From positions 620,001 through 684,000 of the forward strand of contig NZ_JACHJT010000002.1 of NCBI RefSeq assembly GCF_014203805.1: a stretch of 64,000 nucleotides of DNA, given 5' to 3'. Both the position numbers and the translations under genes were made by a program. This stretch comes from Lipingzhangella halophila. Its GTDB lineage: Bacteria; Actinomycetota; Actinomycetes; Streptosporangiales; Streptosporangiaceae. Each line of letters begins with the position of its first letter. Within the stretch, counting starts at the first letter, position 1. This document shows positions 15,472-24,146 of this stretch, piece after piece. The notes beneath the pieces are model-generated. The model was given only the letters and a program-made list of their open reading frames with translations. It was not told the origin of the DNA and made no database searches.

Positions 15472-16592
15472 GCGAGACCGGCCTCCCACTCGACGGCGTG
15501 CGGGTGCTCGACCTGTCGACCCTGCTGCCCGGCCCGATGGCCACACTGCTGCTGGCCGAGGCCGGGGCGGAGGTCACCAAGGTCGAGCGGCCCGGACGCG
15601 GCGACGAGATGCGCGGCTACCAGCCGCGGCTGGGCGAGGACAGCGCCAACTTCGTGCTGCTGAACCGCGGCAAGGGCAGCGTGACCATGGACCTGCGCGA
15701 CCCCGCGACGCGCGACGCCCTCCTTGACCGGGCGCGCGACACCGACGTCTGGGTCGAGCAGAACCGGCCGGGCGTCATGGACCGCCTCGGCCTCGGCTAC
15801 GCCGACGTGAGCGCGGTCAACCCGGCGATCGTCTATTGCTCGATCACAGGGTACGGACAGCACGGCCCCGACGCCGGCCGGGCCGGCCACGACCTGAACT
15901 ACCTGGCGGAGTCCGGGCTGCTGGGAGACGCGGTGGACCGCAACGGCGCGCCCCACCTGCCGCCAACGGTGATCGCCGACATCGCCGGTGGAAGCTACCC
16001 CGCTGTGCTCAACATCCTGCTCGCCCTGATGCGCCGCGACCGCACCGGGCGCGGCGTCCACCTGGACATCTCGATGACGCACAGCCTGCAGACGCTGGCC
16101 TACAGCGCTGTGGCGACGCGGGCCGGCAGCGGGAGCTGGCCCGAGGCCGGCCGCGGCCTGCTGACCGGGGGGAGTCCGCGCTACGCGATCTACCGCACCG
16201 CCGACGACCGCTTCCTGGCCGCCGCTCCCCTGGAGCAGCGCTTCTGGGAGCGCTTCGCCGCGCTGGTGGGCCTGCCCGCCGGCGACCAGGACGAGACGGG
16301 GCGCGAACAAGAGGTTCTGGACGAGGTCGCACGGCTGGTCCGCGCCCGGACCGCCGCTGAGTGGGAGCGGACCTTCGCGGGTGAGGACGTCTGCTGCTCG
16401 GTCGTGGCCACCTTCGCCGAGGCGGAGGACGCACAGCGCCTGCGGTCGGACCCCGAGTACCGGGTGGCCGGCGCGGGCGGCCCGGACGCTCCCGCGCTCG
16501 GCGTGCCGCTCGCGCCCGAGCTGCGGCACGCACCGGGAACGCGCCGCGCACCCGCGTTCTCCGATCCGGCGCCCCCGGAGAGGCCTGCTTAA
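15468..16592 (+). CDS. CaiB/BaiF family CoA transferase or racemase
   Basis: The 374-residue class III CoA-transferase fold has 'LDGVRVLDLSTLLPGPMATLLLAEAGAEVTKVERPGRGDEMRGY' and 'YCSITGYGQHGPDAGRAGHDLNYLAESG', with the catalytic Asp in 'GHDLNY'. That last motif resembles alpha-methylacyl-CoA racemases (AMACR) more than transferases. Racemisation of a 2-branched acyl-CoA would fit a pathway with a substituted ring or branched chain. The start overlaps the ligase stop (ATGA), so the two are translationally coupled. Confidence 0.8.
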   Translation: MSETGLPLDGVRVLDLSTLLPGPMATLLLAEAGAEVTKVERPGRGDEMRGYQPRLGEDSANFVLLNRGKGSVTMDLRDPATRDALLDRARDTDVWVEQNRPGVMDRLGLGYADVSAVNPAIVYCSITGYGQHGPDAGRAGHDLNYLAESGLLGDAVDRNGAPHLPPTVIADIAGGSYPAVLNILLALMRRDRTGRGVHLDISMTHSLQTLAYSAVATRAGSGSWPEAGRGLLTGGSPRYAIYRTADDRFLAAAPLEQRFWERFAALVGLPAGDQDETGREQEVLDEVARLVRARTAAEWERTFAGEDVCCSVVATFAEAEDAQRLRSDPEYRVAGAGGPDAPALGVPLAPELRHAPGTRRAPAFSDPAPPERPA

Positions 16593-16603
16593 GGGCACCC
16601 GCC

Positions 16604-16650
16604 GGTTGCGGCAATGGGGCAAAGCGAGGGGGTGCCCCATCGCCGCAACC
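16604..16650 (+). terminator. Terminator-like hairpin after the ligase/transferase unit
   Basis: The arms 16604-16621 and 16633-16650 pair over 17 of 18 positions around an 11-nt loop, 12 bp after the transferase stop. There is no T-tract. It probably separates this unit from the quinone-oxidoreductase gene at 16750. Confidence 0.65.
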
Positions 16651-16749
16651 CGCGCGAGCCGGGCGGAAACCCACGAGACTCCACGGCGCCGTGGAAAGGG
16701 TGGAACGCTCACGATCGGCGGTGCGTTCGAGTGAAGGAGAGCTGAGGAC

Positions 16750-17727
16750 ATGCGCGCAGTACAGGTGACATCGTTTGGCAGTCCACCCGAGCTGGCGGTG
16801 GTGGAGCTGGCGGATCCGCGGCCGGATGCGGGAGAGGTGGTGATCGACACCCGAGCGGCCGGGGTCAACTTTCCCGATCTGCTGGTGACGGGCGGTACCT
16901 ACCAGAACCTGCCGCCACTGCCGTTCGTCCCGGGCAAGGAGCTGGCCGGGGTTGTCACCGCGGTCGGCCCCGACGTGCGCACGCCCGGGGTCGGGACCCG
17001 CGTGGCGGCGCAGGTCGAGCACGGGGCGTTCGCCGCGCGCGTCGCGGTGCCGGCGGCCAACGCCGTTCCGGTTCCCGACGGCGTCGACGACGACACCGCC
17101 GCCGCTATGGGGATGGGTTACCTCACCGCGCACTTCGCCCTGGCCCGTCGGGCGGCCCTCCGGGAGGGGGAGGATGTTCTGGTCACGGGGGCCAACGGCG
17201 ACGTGGGGAGCGCGGCTGTGCAGCTCGCCGCGTACCTCGGGGGCCGGGTGATCGCCTACGCCCGGTCCGAGGAGTATGCCGACCACCTGCGGCGCGCCGG
17301 GGCGAGCCACGTGCTCACCGGCGACGCGGGCACGCTGCGCGACCGGGTCCGCGAGCTGACCGGTGGCGCGGGCGCGGGGGTGGTCATCGAGACCGTCGGC
17401 GGGGAGGTCTTCCGCCAGGCGCTCCGGTGTGTGGCCTGGGAAGGCCGGTTGGTCGTGTGCGGATTCGCCGGAGGCGAGGTGCCCGCGGTGCCCGCGGGGC
17501 ACGTCCTGGTCAAGAACCTCGCGGTGCTGGGGTTGCAGGTCTCCGACTACCGGGACCGGGAGCCCGAGACGATGCGCAGAGTCCAGGGCGAGCTGATGAC
17601 CGCGGTCGGCGGGGGGCGGATCGGCGTCCCCATCGCGGCCCGCTTCCCGCTGGGGGAGGTGGCCGGCGCGCTGGAGTTCGTCCGCAAGGGGCGCCGGTTC
17701 GGGAAGGCGGTCCTCAGTCTTCGCTGA
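16750..17727 (+). CDS. NADPH:quinone oxidoreductase-like MDR protein
   Basis: The 325-residue zinc-free medium-chain dehydrogenase/reductase shows 'AAGVNFPDLLVTGGTYQNLPPLPFVPGKELAGVV' and 'VLVTGANGDVGSAAVQLAAYLGGRVIA' for NADPH binding. It ends in 'GRRFGKAVLSLR'. It could reduce an enoyl-CoA or quinone in the pathway; the exact substrate is unknown. A good GGAGAG ribosome site precedes the ATG. It is convergent with, and overlaps by 14 bp, the GntR gene. Confidence 0.85.
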   Translation: MRAVQVTSFGSPPELAVVELADPRPDAGEVVIDTRAAGVNFPDLLVTGGTYQNLPPLPFVPGKELAGVVTAVGPDVRTPGVGTRVAAQVEHGAFAARVAVPAANAVPVPDGVDDDTAAAMGMGYLTAHFALARRAALREGEDVLVTGANGDVGSAAVQLAAYLGGRVIAYARSEEYADHLRRAGASHVLTGDAGTLRDRVRELTGGAGAGVVIETVGGEVFRQALRCVAWEGRLVVCGFAGGEVPAVPAGHVLVKNLAVLGLQVSDYRDREPETMRRVQGELMTAVGGGRIGVPIAARFPLGEVAGALEFVRKGRRFGKAVLSLR

Positions 17728-18469
17728 GCTCCTCGTTCTGGGGCCCGGGCTCCTGCGGGGCGCTGAAATGCGCTCGCAGGTACGAGAGGTGCTCGACCAC
17801 GGCGGCCTCCGCCGCGTCGGGATCGTGGGCGGCGATGGCCCGGACGATCTCGCGGTGCTGGCGCACCGTCGCCCGCCCCACCTCGGGAGAGAGGTCGAGG
17901 TAGTGCACGGGTTCGGTCTCGCGGTGCAGGGCGTGCACGAAGCCGGCGAGCACCCGGCTACCCGAGGCGTCGGCGATGGTGGCGTGGAACTGCGCGTCGA
18001 GGTCGGGGACGTCGGGGTCGTTGACGGTGGTGTTCTTCTGCCGCTGCACGATCGCTTCGAGCGTCTCCAGGTGCTCCTCTGTGCGGTGCTCGGCGGCCAA
18101 CCGGGCCGACGGCACCTCAAGGTACTGCCGCACCATGGCCACCTCCTCCCAGCGGAGGGTCCCGAGCTGCAGCAGGTTGTGCAGCGACTCCTGCAGCAGG
18201 TTTCCCAGGGAGCGGTGGTCGATGCTGCGCACGAAACTACCGCCGCCGGCACCCGGCACCTTCTCGATGAGGTTCTGCGAGTTCAGGGTGCGCAGCGCCT
18301 CGCGGATCGTGGTGCGGCTCACGTTGAACTGGCGGGACAGCTCCGCCTCGGACGGCAGGCGTTCGCCGCTCTGCAGCTCACCGGAGAGAATCGTCGCGCG
18401 GATCTGTTTCTCGACCTGCTCACGCGGTCGGAGCACCTTCTCGCCGATGACCCGGCCATCGCCTTTCAT
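17714..18469 (-). CDS. FadR-family GntR regulator (FCD domain)
   Basis: The 251-residue protein has an N-terminal winged helix ('RLPSEAELSRQFNVSRTTIREALRTLNSQNLIEKVPGAGG') and a C-terminal FCD domain with metal/ligand residues ('DLDAQFHATIADASGS', 'VRQHREIVRAIAAHDP'). The start ATG 18469 has AAGGGAG upstream; the longer frame is not needed. FCD regulators of this sort sense acyl-CoA or organic acids. Its own upstream region carries a perfect family-type operator (18669-18683). It is the obvious candidate for control of the acyl-CoA genes to its left. Confidence 0.88.
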   Translation of the reverse strand: MKGDGRVIGEKVLRPREQVEKQIRATILSGELQSGERLPSEAELSRQFNVSRTTIREALRTLNSQNLIEKVPGAGGGSFVRSIDHRSLGNLLQESLHNLLQLGTLRWEEVAMVRQYLEVPSARLAAEHRTEEHLETLEAIVQRQKNTTVNDPDVPDLDAQFHATIADASGSRVLAGFVHALHRETEPVHYLDLSPEVGRATVRQHREIVRAIAAHDPDAAEAAVVEHLSYLRAHFSAPQEPGPQNEELSED

Positions 18470-18668
18470 GAACCTGGTCTCCCTTGTGTCGTCCCTGGGT
18501 CCGTCCGGCTCCGGCAGCAGCGGTCGCGCATGCCGTGCGTGTCGAACCACGGCCACGGCTGTCAGAGCGCCGGGGTTTCCGCCTGGTAGCGCGGCCGCGC
18601 GTCTGGCTCCTGCGCCGTATCGCGAGCCGCTGACACACACCAACGCAGTCGAAAATAGTATCCCTGTT

Positions 18669-18683
18669 TATTGTAGGACAATA
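18669..18683 (-). promoter_or_regulatory. FadR/GntR-type operator
   Basis: The 15-bp palindrome TATTGTAGGACAATA contains TTGTAGGACAA, which fits the FadR-subfamily consensus TNGTNNNACNA exactly. It sits in an AT-rich patch about 200 bp upstream of the GntR start, over a plausible minus-strand promoter (TTGTCC, TACTAT). Autoregulation is the simplest reading. Confidence 0.65.
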
Positions 18684-18882
18684 TACGGTACGTGGCAACG
18701 GAGAAACACCCTGCCTCATGGCCGTTTGCGGCCAGCGGGCACGACCCGTCCGCAGCCGGCCGAGGGGACGACGGACCGCGCGAGGACGTCTAGGATCGCA
18801 GTCTGGCCGCTGGGCTGGCTGGGCTGGACCACTCGGCGGCGGGCCCGCCAGCACCCCGAGCGAAAGCTGAGGAACGACCGGC

Positions 18883-19392
18883 ATGTCCTCTGGAAGCTCC
18901 TCGATCACCCAGCATTACGTCTTCACGCACATACTGCTGCGCAACGCCGTCCTCAGTAAGGGAAGCGACTTTCCCCACCTGGTCGAGAACCAGACGTTGC
19001 ACCGCCTGCTCGCCACCGAGTGGCAGAACGCCGCCGAGGAAGTCCCGGTCGAAGCGCGGTGCGTCGACGACCCGCCGACCGCCACCGGCCACCAGATCCC
19101 CGGGCACGACGTCGTGCTGATCACCATGCCGCCCCCGAAGGCACCGACCGAAGCCTACTTCGCCGCGGTCACCGTGCGCCGGACGGACCTGCAGGTCCGC
19201 TACCTGCTCCTCGAACACTCGCTGGACGTCTCCGCCCTCCTCGGCCTGCCATCGGACGACGGTCCGCGCTCGGTGATGGCGGAATGGCGGCTCGACAGCA
19301 CCTCACAGGAACCTAGCCACGTCAACTTCGGGGACCGCCCCGTACTGCCAGCCGACACATTCCTCGCGGAGGTCGAGCGGCTGCTCGGTTAG
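18883..19392 (+). CDS. Hypothetical protein
   Basis: I do not recognise this 169-residue protein. It has no signal peptide or membrane helix. It begins 'SSITQHYVFTHILLRNAVL', has a central beta-rich region ('AYFAAVTVRRTDLQVRYLLLEHSLD'), contains 'VMAEWRLDSTSQEPSHVNFG' and ends 'FLAEVERLLG'. The ATG start has GAGGAA about 8 bases upstream. It stands alone between the GntR promoter region and the convergent DUF1707 gene. Confidence 0.7.
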   Translation: MSSGSSSITQHYVFTHILLRNAVLSKGSDFPHLVENQTLHRLLATEWQNAAEEVPVEARCVDDPPTATGHQIPGHDVVLITMPPPKAPTEAYFAAVTVRRTDLQVRYLLLEHSLDVSALLGLPSDDGPRSVMAEWRLDSTSQEPSHVNFGDRPVLPADTFLAEVERLLG

Positions 19393-19421
19393 GACCGGCG
19401 GGTGCTGTTCGCCGCCGGCGG

Positions 19422-20096
19422 CTACGCGCCGCGCGAGCGGAGACGGTGCCACCACCGCTTCCGCTCCGGCTTCTGGTGGTCGCGCGGCTTGTACAGGCCC
19501 CAGACCGACCCCATGAGCGAGATACCCGTGACGGTGACAATCGGAGCCCCGGCCGGCACTGTCTCGACCGGGTCGCCGTCAAGCCAGTACCCGCCCATGA
19601 CGCCTGCCCCCTCGACGCGCAGAACGATGTCGTCCGGCGCGATGACCTCGACCGCGCCGGCGAGCGAGTGGGCCTGGATCGTGGTTTCCCGCGCTGTGAA
19701 CCGTGCCTCGCGCAGGTCGACCGTGACCGCTCCGAAGAGGCTGGCCGCCGAGAATTTCCGGGGCACCACCCACCGTCCCGTCCGCTCCGCCCCGGAGAGG
19801 ACTGTCAGAGCGTTCCTGCTCGTCGGCTCGGCCTCGACCACCCGCTCGGCACCATGAATGGGGCGCGGCGCACCGTGAGCGCGCTCCACCGACGAGCGCT
19901 CCGGCAGATCGGCCAGCAGCGGCGCCAGTTCCCCGCGAGTCTTTGCGCCGTACACGGCGTCGAGGCGGTCCTGGTGCTCAGCGGGATCGAGCCGCCCCTC
20001 GGCGAACGCCTCACGCAATGTGGCGGCGACGGTATCCCTCTCGGTGTCGGAGATCCGCAACTGGCCGGGCTGGGGGCTGCCGTTGTGCTCGTCCAT
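19422..20096 (-). CDS. DUF1707 domain protein
   Basis: The 224-residue protein starts with a clear DUF1707 module: 'LRISDTERDTVAATLREAFAEGRLDPAEHQDRLDAVYGAKTRGELAPLLADLP' (about 13-65). A C-terminal beta-rich domain follows ('FSAASLFGAVTVDLREARFTARETTIQAHSLAGAVEVIAP'), resembling the cell-wall-stress LiaF/'toastrack' fold. A basic tail 'KPERKRWWHRLRS' ends it. Such proteins are common in actinomycetes and associate with the membrane; the role is unknown. ATG 20096 is chosen because DUF1707 begins shortly after it; the longer frame lacks sense. Confidence 0.8.
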   Translation of the reverse strand: MDEHNGSPQPGQLRISDTERDTVAATLREAFAEGRLDPAEHQDRLDAVYGAKTRGELAPLLADLPERSSVERAHGAPRPIHGAERVVEAEPTSRNALTVLSGAERTGRWVVPRKFSAASLFGAVTVDLREARFTARETTIQAHSLAGAVEVIAPDDIVLRVEGAGVMGGYWLDGDPVETVPAGAPIVTVTGISLMGSVWGLYKPRDHQKPERKRWWHRLRSRGA

Positions 20097-20310
20097 ACTG
20101 CCCAGTATCGAAGGATGGACGGCCCGCGGCCACCGGGGAAATCCCTGAGCTTTCCCTGGCGTCGCGCGGGGGTACGGGATGACGCGGCTACCGCTGCGGG
20201 GATCCGCGCGGCCCGCAGCATGCTCGCCGCGCACGCATCGGGTGCGGGCACGAGGGGCCTCCCACCCGCGAACGGCCGCGGGCGGGGGCGTGCGCGGCGG
20301 CCGGTGGCGC

Positions 20311-21933
20311 TCAGACGCTGCTGATGTCGAGCTCACCCTGGGAGTGCGAGGTGCGCAGCCGCTTCTTGTCGAACTTGCCGACGCTGGTCTTGGGCACCTC
20401 GTCGATGAACGTCCAGTGCTCGGGCAACTGCCACCTGGCGACCTTGTCGGCCAGGAAGTCGCGCAGCTCGCGCCCGGTTACCTGCTGCCCCTCGGCCAGC
20501 ACCACGGCGACCAGCGGCCGTTCGTCCCACTTCTCGTCCGGCACGCCGATCACCGCGGCCTCGACCACGGCCGGGTGGCTCATCACGTGGTTCTCCAGGG
20601 CCACCGAGGAGATCCACTCACCGCCGGACTTGATCACGTCCTTGGTGCGGTCGGTAAGGGTCAGGAAACCGTCGGGGCTGATCGTGCCGACGTCCCCGGT
20701 ACGCAGCCAACCGTTGTGGAACTTCTCCGGGTCGGCGTCGCCGTAGTAGGACTCCGCGATCCACGGTCCCCGGACCTCCAGCTCGCCCACTGCCTCGTTG
20801 TCCCACGGCAGTTCCGCACCGCCTTCCCCCACCAGCCGCGCGTGCACCGCCGCGGGGAAACGGCCCTGCGTGTAACGGTAGGCCCACCGCTCCTTTCCGG
20901 TGGTCCCCGCTGGGGGCCGGGCGACGCTGCCCAGCGGCGACGTCTCCGTCATGCCCCACGCGTGCAGCACCGGGACACCGTAGTTCTCGTCGAAGGCGTG
21001 CATGAGCGAGGGCGGCGCCGCGGACCCGCCGACGACGACCTCGCGCAGGTGCGAGATGTCCTGCGGGTTCGCTTCGAGGTGCTGGAGCAGCCCCTGCCAG
21101 ATGGCGGGCACCGCCGCGGCGAAGGTCGGCCTCTCAGCCGCCAGGAGCTCCGCGATCGGGCCGGGTTGCAGGAACCGGTCGGGCATGACCAGCGAAGCGC
21201 CGACCATCAGCGCGGCGTAGGGCAGGCCCCAGGACATCGCGTGGAACATGGGCACGATCGCCAGCGCGGTGTCCTCCTGGGCCAGGCACATGCCGTCGCT
21301 CATACAGACCTGCGTCGAGTGCAGCCAGATCGACCGGTGCGAGTAGACGACACCCTTCGGATCCCCCGTGGTACCGGACGTGTAGCACATCGCCGCGGCG
21401 GAACGCTCGTCGACGTCGGGCCAGTCGAAGACGTCCGGCTGCGCCGCCAGCAGATCGTCGTAGGAGTGCACCTCGACGCCGCTCGGCGCCTCCAGGACAC
21501 TGGCATCGCCGCCGGTCACGATCACGTGCTCGACGGTCGGCATGGCCGGGAGTTGCTTGGCCAGCAACGGCGCGAGAGTGCCGTCGACCAGGACGACCCG
21601 GTCCTCGGCGTGGTTGACGATATAGACCAGCTGGTCGGGGAACAGCCGGATGTTGAGTGTGTGCAGCACCGCCCCCATCGACGGGATAGCACAGTAGGCA
21701 ACCATGTGCTCGGCGTTGTTCCACATGAACGTGCCGACCCGCTCGTCCCCGGTGACACCGAGCCCGCGCAACGCGTTGGCCAACCGTGCGGAGTCGCGCC
21801 CCACCTCAGCGAAGGTCGAGCGGCGCACGCCCGTTCCGGTCCACGTGCGGATCTCACTGGCCGCGTGCGTACGGCTGCCGTGCCGCAGCAGGTTGCCGAT
21901 CGAAAGACTTCCGTCCTGCATCGTGCTCAGCAT
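20311..21933 (-). CDS. Fatty-acid CoA ligase (FadD/AlkK-like)
   Basis: The 540-residue ANL enzyme has 'CYTSGTTGDPKGVVYSHRS', 'HAWGMTETSPLG', 'GWLRTGDVGTISPDGFLTLTDRTKDVIKSGGEWISSVALE' and C-terminal 'VPKTSVGKFDKKRLR'. The 'KSGGEWIS' form is typical of medium/long-chain acyl-CoA synthetases. It is a second acid-activating enzyme near the catabolic island, but it lies on the opposite strand with its own promoter. The ATG start has GGGAG upstream. Substrate unknown; possibly dicarboxylic or fatty acids from ring cleavage. Confidence 0.88.
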   Translation of the reverse strand: MLSTMQDGSLSIGNLLRHGSRTHAASEIRTWTGTGVRRSTFAEVGRDSARLANALRGLGVTGDERVGTFMWNNAEHMVAYCAIPSMGAVLHTLNIRLFPDQLVYIVNHAEDRVVLVDGTLAPLLAKQLPAMPTVEHVIVTGGDASVLEAPSGVEVHSYDDLLAAQPDVFDWPDVDERSAAAMCYTSGTTGDPKGVVYSHRSIWLHSTQVCMSDGMCLAQEDTALAIVPMFHAMSWGLPYAALMVGASLVMPDRFLQPGPIAELLAAERPTFAAAVPAIWQGLLQHLEANPQDISHLREVVVGGSAAPPSLMHAFDENYGVPVLHAWGMTETSPLGSVARPPAGTTGKERWAYRYTQGRFPAAVHARLVGEGGAELPWDNEAVGELEVRGPWIAESYYGDADPEKFHNGWLRTGDVGTISPDGFLTLTDRTKDVIKSGGEWISSVALENHVMSHPAVVEAAVIGVPDEKWDERPLVAVVLAEGQQVTGRELRDFLADKVARWQLPEHWTFIDEVPKTSVGKFDKKRLRTSHSQGELDISSV

Positions 21934-22475
21934 GGTCGCTCCCTTGGGGGTTGTTCAGGAGTACTGGAATCGCTCTGAGGTCTGCTCCCGGCGCGGCACC
22001 GCGAGCCCGCTCCCCCTGCGCACTGTGTCCATGGCCCGCGTGACTCGCCCCGCTCCTGAGGTTCCCGCCGGCGCGGAGGGCCATGCCGCCAACGGTGGAG
22101 CGATGAGAATCGCCCGGTCCGCGGCGCTACGGGGGCGCGGACCGGGTCGGCGGCCTGCTCCGCGGCCGTGCTCGTCGCGGGAGCCGGAACTGCTCATGGC
22201 GCCTCCCTTGGCAGCCGTGCACCTGCCTATCGCGCGTGCCCGGGCACGGCGGCACGAGCCATCGCACTGGCACAAAGGTAACGTGACCCACACCATAGGC
22301 AATGGTTCCGGATACCGGGTGAGGCCGCGGATCTGTACAATTCCCTTCCTGCGACGGCGCCCCGAGGTCCCGCGATTGCGCGCGGTAACGGACACCATCC
22401 CGGTGGCCGGCACGTCGCATCCGGGAAAAGCCAGGCGTATCGCGCTGATTGGACGTCGCAGGAAGGCGGGGCCAG
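21934..22475. other. Divergent intergenic region
   Basis: About 540 bases separate the CoA-ligase start (minus) from the Imm49 gene (plus). I see a 14-bp perfect palindrome CGTGCCCGGGCACG at 22235-22248 and a modestly AT-richer patch around 22260-22350 that could hold the promoters. No gene or RNA is recognisable; long frames on either strand are low-complexity. Confidence 0.45.
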
Positions 22476-24146
22476 GTGCGTATCTTCCGGCACAGTGTGG
22501 GTGCGGATCGGTTGCGCGCGGCCACCGACGACTTCGCCGCCCGGGTTTCCCGCGAGGTCGACCGCCAGCGGTACGCCAGCCGGACCTCGGCCGACTGGTC
22601 CGTGGTCGCCACCTACCTCCTCGACTACGCGGGCGCACGCTCGGTGGAACGCCCCGAGCTGGACCGCGATATCCGGACGGCGGTGTACTCGGCGGCCGAG
22701 GCGTACGTCGGAGCCGTCGCGCTCGGCGGGTACTCGCCGCACCGGGCCGCGCGCGTGTTCCTCTCCTACACCAACACCGGAGTCTCCTACGCCGCCGAGC
22801 CGGCCGAAGAGCACGGAAGCACGCCGCGCCTCGCGCCCGCGGACTGGATGGCAGCGCTGTACCTGGTGGTCATCGCGGGCGCCGAGTGCAGGCACGCGGT
22901 CACGTTGCTGGAGACGACCGCCGCCACCTCGTTGTCGTCCGAGGAACTGGCGTTCGCCGATCACGTTCTGGACGAGCCGGCGAACCGGGAGACCGTCCCG
23001 GCCGCGCCCGCGCGGGTCCTCGATCGCCTGGACAACGCTCGCACCGGCGGCGAGTCGGAGCTCGGCACCGCCCTGCGCGCGCTGGTCAAGCGGGACCGCG
23101 ACGAGTTCTGGACGGCGCTCGGCGCGATGCTGGCCACCCACCGCGGCAACCACGGCGACGACCCGCCACCGCGCAGCCTGCTGCCGCTCGCGCCCATCGC
23201 GCTGGCCGCGCTCGCGGTGCGCAACGAGGGATGGGACCTCGCGATCGACTCCGCCTACCTGCCCGCCAAGCTGGTGACCGGCAACGCGTCGGGGGAACGC
23301 GCGAGGACCGCCCCCACTCTCGGGCACCCGGCCCGCGTCGAGCGCCCGTGTCTGCACGTCCCGGCCCAACACCTGGCGTTCCTCGATGAGGGGGCCAACG
23401 GGGAGATCGAGCACGCGGTGAGCTCGCGGGTACAACTGGACCTGCTGCCGCAGACGCTGGCCTGGACCATGGACCAGCAGATCCGCCGGTTCCGGTTGCG
23501 CTCGGCGCACGACCCGGATGGGCGCGACCCGCGGCAGCGCGCGGCCATCGCCATCGCGTCGCAGAGCGGTGCGGCGATCTTCCGCGTCGCGACCGCGCCC
23601 GGCGAACACGTCGACGTGACCATCGGACACGTCACCGCGCCCTTGCGGCGCACCGGCCACACGACCGATGCCAGCGGCCTGAACTGGCGAACAGCGGTGT
23701 GCGCCGCACTGCTCGTCGATGACGTGCGGTCACTCGACGCGCTGGTCACGCTGCACCCCCGGTACTTCGCCGCTGAGCACACCCTCGATACCTTCCGGTA
23801 CTACCGCGACGCGCTGCACGACTACCTGCGAGGCGCGGACGCGACCGCCGCAGCGGACCGCGCGCTGTGGGCCCGCGAGCGCGCCGCCGCCAGCAAGCCG
23901 GACATGCTGACGCCTCCCGCGGCCCTGTTGTCGCAACTCGTGGCCGGCGACCCCGGCGGCTTCGCGCACACCCTGGTCGAGGAGCTGGAGGAGCACCGCG
24001 ACCACTTCACGGCCGCTGACAACGCCGATGATCCCGCCCAGCTCGTCAACCTCGACATTCTCGCCCTGGCCCGGCACGCCACAGCAAAGGGATGGCCCCT
24101 ACCGGTGCGCTCCGGCTACCTACCGGAGGCGTTCCTCACCCGCTGA
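22476..24146 (+). CDS. Tandem Imm49-family immunity-like protein
   Basis: The 556-residue protein resembles two fused Imm49 (immunity 49) units. Each half has an N-terminal helical part and a 'W-x-x-A' helix ('DWMAALYLVVIAG' and 'NWRTAVCAALLVD'). Each then has a 'LRALVKRDRDEFWTALGAMLATH' / 'LSQLVAGDPGGFAHTLVEELEEH' helix and ends alike ('GWDLAIDSAYLPAKLV' and 'GWPLPVRSGYLPEAFL'). Single Imm49 proteins are about 250-290 residues and neutralise polymorphic toxins. No toxin is seen next to it. GTG 22476 is chosen with AGGAAGG upstream. The last 11 bp overlap the convergent toxin-like gene. Confidence 0.7.
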   Translation: MRIFRHSVGADRLRAATDDFAARVSREVDRQRYASRTSADWSVVATYLLDYAGARSVERPELDRDIRTAVYSAAEAYVGAVALGGYSPHRAARVFLSYTNTGVSYAAEPAEEHGSTPRLAPADWMAALYLVVIAGAECRHAVTLLETTAATSLSSEELAFADHVLDEPANRETVPAAPARVLDRLDNARTGGESELGTALRALVKRDRDEFWTALGAMLATHRGNHGDDPPPRSLLPLAPIALAALAVRNEGWDLAIDSAYLPAKLVTGNASGERARTAPTLGHPARVERPCLHVPAQHLAFLDEGANGEIEHAVSSRVQLDLLPQTLAWTMDQQIRRFRLRSAHDPDGRDPRQRAAIAIASQSGAAIFRVATAPGEHVDVTIGHVTAPLRRTGHTTDASGLNWRTAVCAALLVDDVRSLDALVTLHPRYFAAEHTLDTFRYYRDALHDYLRGADATAAADRALWARERAAASKPDMLTPPAALLSQLVAGDPGGFAHTLVEELEEHRDHFTAADNADDPAQLVNLDILALARHATAKGWPLPVRSGYLPEAFLTR

